DNA from: Arcobacter arenosus | GTDB taxonomy: Bacteria; Campylobacterota; Campylobacteria; Campylobacterales; Arcobacteraceae | DNA length: 64,000 nucleotides | Direction: 5' to 3' | Assembly (NCBI RefSeq): GCF_005771535.1 | Contig: NZ_VANU01000006.1 | Coordinates: forward strand, 62,001-126,000 | Shown: positions 63,131 to 64,000 of the stretch, one piece after another | Layout of the letters: the number at the start of each line of letters is the position of its first letter | Numbering within the stretch: position 1 is the stretch's first letter | Position numbers and translations under genes: made by a program | Notes under the pieces: model-generated | Told to the model about the DNA's origin: nothing | Seen by the model: only the letters and a program-made list of their open reading frames with translations | Database searches by the model: none

Positions 63131-64000
63131 ATATGACCTACAAATTTTGACATATTATTTAAAATTTTTTCGCCTCTTCTAAATCCTAAAGCTGATGCTT
63201 CATAAGCGTAAAATACACCAGCTTGGTAAGAGTTTCCATTTTCATCAGTTGGAAGTTCTACATATTCTTGGAAAATTGCTTTATGCCCTTCATATTCACC
63301 ATGTGTTTCACAATCAATTGAACCATCAGCATTTATGATTTTTGTATTTGCTCCTTCTCTTCCAAAACATCTTTTTTCTACTTGTTTTTTCCCTTTTAAT
63401 GGTTCAAAAGAAGTTTCTAAAAGAAGAGGGTGATTTGGATATAAATCCCAAAGTATTTTCATGAAACCTTTTGATTGAAACATCAAAGTGTAAGCAGGAT
63501 TAAAAATAATAGCTTTTTTTTCTTTTACAATTTCTGTTAACATTAATGCAAGTTCACTCTCCTCAATGGCAATATCTTCCCAAGGAATAAGCTTAAACCA
63601 AAACTCAAAAAGTTCATCTTCTTTGTAAATACCTTCATCATTAAATTGAACATTTTCAATATATTCAAAGTCTGTATTAAAACCAGCTTCACTTGCTAGA
63701 TGCTGAAGAAGTTTAGTTGTATTTATATCTTCACTCGAGCTAGAGATTGATGAGAATAATATTTTCCATCCAAGTTTTGAATAATATTCTTCAAACTTTT
63801 CTATATCCGAATCTAAAGTAATAATTCTTTTAAAATTCTCTTTTAATGCCTCCGCAAGATTATTAAATTGACTTGCATCATCAAGTCCATTTTTCTTTAG
63901 AAGTGCCCATTGAATTATAGCTGTTTCAAATAATGATGTTGGTGTATCAGCGTTAAATTCAATTAATTTTATAGGTTTACCATCAATACCACCAGCTAAA
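63121..64000 (-). CDS. Glutathionylspermidine synthase-like protein, 5' end outside window
   Basis: The frame is open from the window edge, so the N-terminus lies beyond base 64000. It contains EFNADTPTSLFETA, FWFKLIPWEDIAIEE, ALMLTEIV, IIFNPAYTLMFQSKG, LLETSFEPLKGK, RCFGREGAN and GVFYAYEASALGFRRGEKIL, all typical of the ATP-grasp GspS/YgiC family (PF03738). The family forms amide bonds; YgiC-like members lack the amidase domain, and their substrates are unknown. ATG 63543 is internal, not the start. Confidence 0.87.
   Translation of the reverse strand, partial: LAGGIDGKPIKLIEFNADTPTSLFETAIIQWALLKKNGLDDASQFNNLAEALKENFKRIITLDSDIEKFEEYYSKLGWKILFSSISSSSEDINTTKLLQHLASEAGFNTDFEYIENVQFNDEGIYKEDELFEFWFKLIPWEDIAIEESELALMLTEIVKEKKAIIFNPAYTLMFQSKGFMKILWDLYPNHPLLLETSFEPLKGKKQVEKRCFGREGANTKIINADGSIDCETHGEYEGHKAIFQEYVELPTDENGNSYQAGVFYAYEASALGFRRGEKILNNMSKFVGHIIR

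Noticed and set aside
1-64000. CRISPR array
   Set aside because: No regularly spaced repeat of 24-40 bases and no Cas gene was seen on reading both strands.

Overview
The window is a stretch of an AT-rich chromosome from a Campylobacterota (epsilonproteobacterial) organism, most likely an Arcobacter-group bacterium. This rests on base composition, gene content (rsmH-ftsL, tatB-tatC-queA, lpxK, a short ComEC, tandem SNF transporters, an OvoA-type ovothiol synthase) and protein style. It is inference from family knowledge; no search was run.

Layout. Bases 1-1563 are host genes: the tail of an EAL protein and two lipoproteins. Bases 1617-26267 are a 24.6-kb integrated element inserted in the anticodon arm of a minus-strand tRNA-Leu(CAA) gene. 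The 3' half of that tRNA is left at 1573-1630 and the 5' half at 26254-26294. The two junctions share the 14-bp core GATTTTGAATCCGG, extended to 20 bp with one mismatch. The element carries its own complete tRNA-Leu(CAA) at 26079-26164, apparently replacing the gene it destroys. TTGTGTC repeats lie inside both ends and look like integrase arm sites.

The element reads as an integrative mobilizable element. From left to right it has a tyrosine integrase, an excisionase-like HTH protein, a ParA/VirC1-like ATPase with small partners, a hairpin-rich oriT candidate, a MOBF (TrwC/TraI) relaxase-helicase and a VirD4-like coupling protein. No type IV secretion channel genes are present. The cargo follows: a 1055-residue membrane protein with an ADP-ribosyltransferase-like partner; an overlapping operon of a MazG-like pyrophosphohydrolase, a nuclease-helicase (DUF2075 type) and a Gp88-like cysteine protein; a secreted endonuclease I; a winged-helix regulator with an exported OB-fold protein; a Y-family DNA polymerase; a McrC-McrB pair in reversed order; an S24 self-cleaving repressor; and a JAMM-motif protein. 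A 13-bp palindrome, TTRCA-N3-TGYAA, occurs before both the polymerase and the repressor, suggesting an element-encoded SOS-like circuit.

Bases 26300-64000 return to host housekeeping and metabolism. They hold HU, rsmH-ftsL, an RND pump, ovoA, transporters, comEC, a DEAD-box helicase with no canonical start codon, a histone-H1-like Lys/Ala protein, a GT39-type glycosyltransferase, two tandem SNF symporters, an exonuclease-queA-tatC-tatB block, a sensor kinase, a DjlA-like co-chaperone with two BFD-type [2Fe-2S] proteins, a DegT aminotransferase with lpxK, a PAS-GGDEF cyclase and the C-terminal part of a glutathionylspermidine-synthase-like protein running off the right edge.
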